From Coniochaeta sp. PMI_546 (Eukaryota > Ascomycota > Sordariomycetes > Coniochaetales > Coniochaetaceae): a DNA stretch of 64,000 nucleotides. Positions 59,138-64,000 of the stretch are shown piece by piece. Within the stretch, counting starts at the first letter, position 1, and every line of letters begins with the position of its first letter. The notes below the pieces were generated by a model. The model did not search any database, was not told where the DNA came from, and worked only from the letters and a program-made list of their open reading frames with translations. The stretch spans positions 868,001 to 932,000 of the forward strand of contig MU271145.1 in the NCBI GenBank assembly GCA_021432605.1, written 5' to 3'. The translations under genes were made by a program, and so were the position numbers.

Positions 59138-59793
59138 TGTGTCTGTCACTGTTTCGCAGAAGATAGAAACTTCGAGGTGAGTATCAGATAGAAGGTGAGA
59201 CAGCGGATGAGAATATTTTAGAAATTTATAGAATTTATAGGCTTTTTCTAAGGACAGTCAGAAGCGGAGTTTTATGTCGCTCCCGTCAGCACTATGTCGT
59301 TATGGTCACTGTAACAAATTCGGGTGGTCAGAACTGTGTATTTGTTGTGAGTATCAGACTCGCAATGGAAATGTTCTACAAATCCGAGTGACGTATCTCC
59401 CCATGTGGGACATGAGTTCGATATCAAATTGCGCCATCCCGAGCCAACTCGCCGTCAAAACGGCACTTCCGTTCATGTCCTGCCGGAGGGTGTGGTGTCA
59501 AGGGTTAGGGTAGGCGACAGAATTTTCGGACTTTAGGCCGTCATCTGCCGCATCCCCGAAGCCGCCAAATAGCCGGCAAACAACGCTGAAACGACACATC
59601 CATTGAAGCCAGCGTGTGAGACCTGAATGCACGGGCTTGGTGATCCAACCCAGGAAATGGTGACCACAGCTAGAACCATAGCCCAGCATGTGTATATTGT
59701 CAACTTTCTGTTCAGTCCAACAGGCAACCATCGTGGGACTACGGAGCGAGACTTGATCATCTTGGGTAGAGAGTGAGCGAGTGCGCATCAGTT
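59138..59793. promoter_or_regulatory. Divergent promoter region ADI1/short-chain dehydrogenase
   Basis: 656 bases, no gene. An A/T-rich patch (about 59215-59245) lies close to the ADI1 start, a possible core promoter. Confidence 0.5.
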
Positions 59794-60965
59794 ATGGAGT
59801 CTACAAGTTCACCAGCCGTTGCCGATTCGGTGGCAGGCTCGGACAGCTCTAGCAAGCCTAAGCTGCAGTTGCCGGCAAGTTGCGATCCGCCTCTACCGGG
59901 AGCTCCAAGGAAGCCGCAGGTCTGGATTGTGGGTTCACGCCTCTTCATGCCAATACTTGTGCCACCGGCTAACACCTCCAGGTCTTCGGAGGTACCGGCC
60001 ACATGGGCCGCTCCCTCGTGAAATGCGCCCTCAGCCACGGCGACTACGTGACGACGGTCGGGCGCGTGTACGAGTCGACACCTGAGTCGATGGTGCAGAC
60101 GCACGAGAACTGCCTGGGAGCCCTCTGCGACGTGCGCTCCATGGAGTCGGTCGCGCGCGTGATCGAGAAGACGCTGGACCGGTTCGGTCGCATTGACTGC
60201 ATCGCGAACTGTTCTGGGTACGGCGTCATCGGCGCGTGCGAGGACCAGGACGAGTACGAGATCCGCAACCAGTTCGAGACTAACTTTATGGGCACGCTAC
60301 ACATCATACAGTGCACGCTGCCGTATTTCAGGCAGCAGACGGCCGGGAGGTATATCATCTTCAGCTCTACGTCTGGCGCATTGGGGGTGCCTGGCCTGGG
60401 CCCCTACTGCGCGACCAAGTACGCGGTTGAGGGACTTGTGGAAGCTATGCTCTACGAGGTGGACAGTTTCAATGTCAAGGCTACGCTGGTTGAGCCTGGG
60501 CTCGTGAAGAGGGACGAGCCGGATTCAAAGACAAACCCGCTGCCTACTTGGGGGCATTTTCTCATTAAGCCTGCCAGCGAGGCGTACTCGCATGCTACGT
60601 CGCCGGCTTTACATGCCAAAAGGATGGTGCAGTGGTTGGGGGACAGGCAACCTACGAGTGCGGTCAAATGTGCAGAGTTGGTCTGGCAGCTGGGCCATTG
60701 CTCCTATCCGCCCCTCAGGCTGCTGCTGGGCAGCTATGCTATTGAGAGTATCCGGGACCGTTTGAGGTCTGTCACGGAGGAGTTAGAAGACTGGAAGCAT
60801 TTGAACTTTCCTGCCGCACCGGACGAGGCCGAATCTGAGAATAGGGATAAGGATGGGAAGGATAAGGACGATAGGGATGATAATGAGAGAGACGAGGATA
60901 GGGATGAGGACATGATGGACTCCATTAGCCCAAGCCAGGCGGAGTGGAAGCCGGAGGAGACGTGA
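59794..60965 (+). CDS. Short-chain dehydrogenase/reductase with acidic C-terminal tail
   Basis: Exons 59794-59928 and 59982-60965 give 372 residues. The Rossmann motif VFGGTGHMGRSLVKCAL is formed across the splice junction. The NAG-like IANCSGYGVIG, the catalytic serine region FSSTSGALG and the active-site YCATKYAVEG (Tyr-xxx-Lys) are intact. It is therefore a likely NAD(P)-dependent oxidoreductase of the classical SDR group acting on an unknown substrate. The first 38 residues are a serine/proline-rich extension, and the last 60 are a striking run of aspartate, lysine, arginine and glutamate. The substrate cannot be predicted. Confidence 0.9.
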
Positions 60966-61553
60966 ATGATTCTGGTAGTTTATGGGAGCGCGAAAAAGTT
61001 GATCCTCACAGGAATCGAGGTCGGGTTTCTGATGCTGCATGTAGGATATAATGGAAAGGCGTTATGCTTGTTTCTCGATCATCTTCTTTTTCACGAAGCC
61101 ATATCGATACGAATGAAAAGAGTACGTACCGAAGAGGTTAAGTTGCACCATAAAAGATCGCCTGGGGCTGCCCCATTTCTAATTTTAAGCCACAATAGGG
61201 GAGGTCCCAGTGCATCTGCCAAGCCTCATTTGAGGCCCCCCTTCCGGCACGCTGGTGGGCCCTGGACATTCGTATCTCTGCCAATTTAACCAAGGAATTC
61301 TTGTTGCAACATTTCCGACTGACGCGTTTCTCCCACCACGAGCCTTTGACGACGACCACGGCATCCTTCTCTTCACCACAATTGCTGTTCTTTCGGCTTT
61401 GATTGCGAACTGTGACTTAGCACAGCTGACCTTCGTTTTCGTTTCAATAGCGGCACCGAGCGACGCATTTTAAGCATCTTCGACTCTTTGTCGGCGCCCC
61501 TTAACCCCAGGCGCAATCGCTCGTTTCGTACACTCCTCAGAACTTTGGTGAAG
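60966..61553. other. Intergenic, VRG4 promoter
   Basis: 588 bases with no gene seen. Confidence 0.5.
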
Positions 61554-62909
61554 ATGTCGGACAAGAAGAATGAAGATTTCGTGGTGCGGATGCCCGACAG
61601 TGCAAATGGCTTCAGTGTCGAGAAAGACCCGTTTCTGCGGAAGACCAGCCCTCAGCGGCTATCTCGTCGAGAGAACATGTTGCAGCAGTTCTATGCCAAG
61701 ATAGACAACAGCCCGCTGGTCTCTATCATGGCCTACTGCTTGTCGTCTATCAGCATGACGGTGGTGAATAAATACGTCGTTTCGGGGACGTTCTGGAACC
61801 TGAACTTCTTCTACCTTGCCGTTCAGGTATGTTATGCCATAGTGAGATTGAACATGGCTTGATGCGGAACTGACACAAATGGCCGTGTAGTCTATCGTAT
61901 GTATAGTCACGATTATGATCTGCAAACAACTCGGCATGATTACTACGCTCGCTCCGTTTGATGCGACAAAGGCAAAGAAATGTGTGTGCACCAGCTTCTC
62001 CCTGACTACTGAATAAGGACTAACCCCCTCTAGGGTTTCCCATCTCGCTACTCCTCGTGGGCATGATATACACAAGCACCAAGGCCCTCCAGTTCCTCTC
62101 CGTCCCGGTCTACACGATCTTCAAGAACCTTACCATCATCGTCATCGCCTATGGAGAAGTTCTCTGGTTCGGAGGCAGCGTTTCCCCCCTGGCACTGCTC
62201 TCCTTCGGCCTCATGGTACTCAGCTCCGTCATTGCTGCGTGGGCTGATATCCAGGCTGCGATCCACGGCATTGGACATACAGTGGAGGCTTCTGCTGCCC
62301 TCTCGTCCCTGAACGCCGGATATGCATGGATGGGTCTGAACGTCTTCTGCTCGGCGGCCTTTGTCCTCAGTATGCGCAAGGTTATCAAGAAGATGAACTT
62401 CAAGGACTGGGATAGTAAGTTGAAGGAGACTGCATGGGCGTGTGAGCCAGCAAGCGCTAACAATTTCACCAGCCATGTTCTACAACAACCTGCTCAGCAT
62501 CCCGGTGCTGATTGTATGCTCCCTCATCGCCGAGGACTGGTCCTCCGAGAACCTGTCCAAGAACTTCCCGCTCGAGACCCGGAACGCGCTATTCATCGGC
62601 ATGATCTACTCTGGTCTGGCTGCCATTTTCATCTCCTACTGCTCCGCCTGGTGCATTCGCGCGACATCTTCCACAACGTACTCCATGGTCGGTGCCTTGA
62701 ACAAGCTGCCTATCGCTGTCAGCGGACTGATCTTTTTCGATGCTCCGATCACGTTCGGCAGCGTCTCGGCTATCTTTGTTGGTTTCATCAGTGGCGTTGT
62801 GTTTACGTGGGCCAAGGTACGGCAATCGATGTCCAAGACCGTGCTTCCGACGCATCAGCCTACCATGAGCGCCAGTGCGCAGAGCAGCCGAGATGCGGCC
62901 AACTCTTAG
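61554..62909 (+). CDS. VRG4: GDP-mannose transporter of the Golgi
   Basis: Exons 61554-61826, 61891-61981, 62034-62414 and 62473-62909 give 393 residues. Vrg4/Gmt1 exchanges GDP-mannose for GMP across the Golgi membrane and so feeds fungal mannan and glycoprotein synthesis. About ten membrane helices are visible. The nucleotide-sugar binding motifs FYNNLLS and GALNK, known to contact GDP-mannose, are both intact. The N-terminal cytosolic tail is polar and charged. An open frame extends upstream to 61488, but the ATG at 61554 fits the family start. An assumed one-base-phase junction at 62414/62473 gives DWDTMFYNN. Confidence 0.95.
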
Positions 62910-63606
62910 AGACGCAAATTCTTGCGTAGATGTGTGATATGACATGCGTCCGTGGCGTCGAATTTGGACATCACGACCGGCATACTGGGTGCGAGATATG
63001 ACTCCAGGGCGAGGAGTCGGAAGCCACTTCTTGTCTTTTTTTATTCGTGTACATCAATTGTTCTTTCTTCCATTTCCTGTTTGTTCGACGTTTGGCATAG
63101 ACTATGGCACACAAAGGGAAGCCTGGGACCGACGGCGTATCTGCATACATAACAACAACGTTCAACAAGCTGCTGCAAAACGAGGAGACTCACGTGGAGA
63201 GCATAGGCGTTATGGGGGAGGGAAAGGGCTCCCTCCACGAGTTGTACTGCCTTAGGCGGCGGTCATTGTGAGGATGTCGGCCGCCAAAGGTCCATAAGAA
63301 TTTTCTACATGTATAATGGCGGCTCAATTATTTGGCCTAGAGACTTAATTCGATATTCTTCAAAATATCCTCACGGCATCCAATGACACCAGTTCCCGCT
63401 ACCTACGGTTGGTAGCACTTTGTGGTTTGGGACAGCTGCTCACAGCTGGCGCCTATGTTGCTTTCAACTTTCAAGACACCCGCCCCACTCGAGCTCCAGC
63501 ATGATCTTTTCCCGAATGATACGGGTTGTGTTGCGACGAAGTCTCACCTGCGTACTCTGCTCCGAGCACAAGACGGGATCGAAGTTGCAGTTTACCATCT
63601 AACACC
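62910..63606. other. Intergenic, PET100 promoter
   Basis: 697 bases between VRG4 and PET100. No gene recognised. Confidence 0.5.
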
Positions 63607-64000
63607 ATGGGTGGCCTAAACATGGAAGTTGCCAAAGTGAGTTGAACGCCCACGTTGACCTCATTTTGGTGTCGCTGACACAAGCTTTTGCAAAGTTTGG
63701 CATGTATGTCATGTTTCCCATCGGCATCATGTACTATTTTGGAACAAACCTCGATAACCGCTTCGCCGTCCCCGATTTCTGGCCCAAGGCTGAGCACTCG
63801 AACAAGTTGCCACTTGATAAGGATGAGATTCACGCCGAACTCGAACGGTTGCGGGCCAGGCGACTGTACCTGAGGGACAAGAGACTGGCGGAGGAGGCTG
63901 CTCGAAACCCAGAGCCCATCGCGCAACAAGCGACTCAACCAGAACCCCAACAGGCTCCTCCACCCGCCAATGCCGAACAAAAGAAGGGATGGTTCTGGTA
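63607..64000 (+). CDS. PET100: Cytochrome c oxidase assembly factor Pet100 (cut by window end)
   Basis: Exons 63607-63636 and 63696 onward. The product begins MGGLNMEVAK, then FGMYVMFPIGIMYYFGTNLDNRF and VPDFWP, which is the Pet100 signature: a single N-terminal membrane helix in the mitochondrial inner membrane followed by a charged helix (IHAELERLRARRLYLRDKR) and a proline/glutamine-rich tail. Pet100 chaperones a late step in complex IV assembly. The window ends after a tryptophan codon with TA, probably the first two bases of the stop, so at most the very end is missing. Confidence 0.92.

Overview
The window looks like nuclear DNA of a filamentous ascomycete (Pezizomycotina, most likely a Sordariomycete). 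Genes are split by many short introns (about 50-180 nt) with fungal donor, branch (CTRAC/CTAAC) and acceptor signals. Coding sequence favours G/C at third positions, and the protein set is typical: ERMES Mmm1, a WOPR regulator of the Sge1/Ryp1/Wor1 type, and dispersed 5S rRNA sequence. The species cannot be named from sequence alone. I rebuilt 25 protein-coding genes from splice signals and frame, most of them with complete exon structures that close exactly in frame.

Layout. 1-2164 is gene-poor and holds the 5' half of a 5S rRNA gene. 2165-10087 carries a secreted Hsp70-fold-like protein, a small I9-inhibitor-like protein, a DUF676-type hydrolase, the very-long-chain 3-hydroxyacyl-CoA dehydratase PHS1 (minus), a secreted alpha-carbonic anhydrase and a small unknown gene (minus). 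12311-19737 has a CorA/Alr1 Mg2+ transporter (minus), signal peptidase subunit SPC1/SPC12, the SCF RING subunit RBX1 (minus) and an Edc1/PNRC-motif protein. 21267-24305 is TDP1. A 4.4 kb gene-free stretch then precedes the WOPR regulator (28672-30724). 31970-41298 holds CRD1, MTO1 (minus), VPS45 (minus), MMM1 and RCE1 (minus). 44081-52235 has a large serine-rich membrane protein, ALE1 (minus), a miniature inverted-repeat transposon and SMP3 (minus). 54151-64000 has SKP1, ribosomal protein eL39 (minus), ARL1, acireductone dioxygenase (minus), a short-chain dehydrogenase, the GDP-mannose transporter VRG4 and PET100, which is cut by the window edge.

This is mostly a housekeeping region. Themes are ER/Golgi lipid and glycan work (PHS1, ALE1, SMP3, VRG4, RCE1, SPC1, ARL1, VPS45), mitochondria (CRD1, MTO1, MMM1, PET100) and SCF ubiquitin ligase (SKP1, RBX1). 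These genes are not an operon-like unit; many are arranged as divergent or convergent pairs. I saw no biosynthetic cluster, retroelement, viral element or CRISPR array. The most interesting items are the near-pristine 198-bp MITE with perfect 39-bp ends, the half 5S rRNA gene, the WOPR regulator with a long upstream region and a hidden second exon, the ubiquitin/SUMO-binding-like N terminus of Tdp1, and a recurrent CCTTAGG/CCTAAGG palindrome in divergent promoters.
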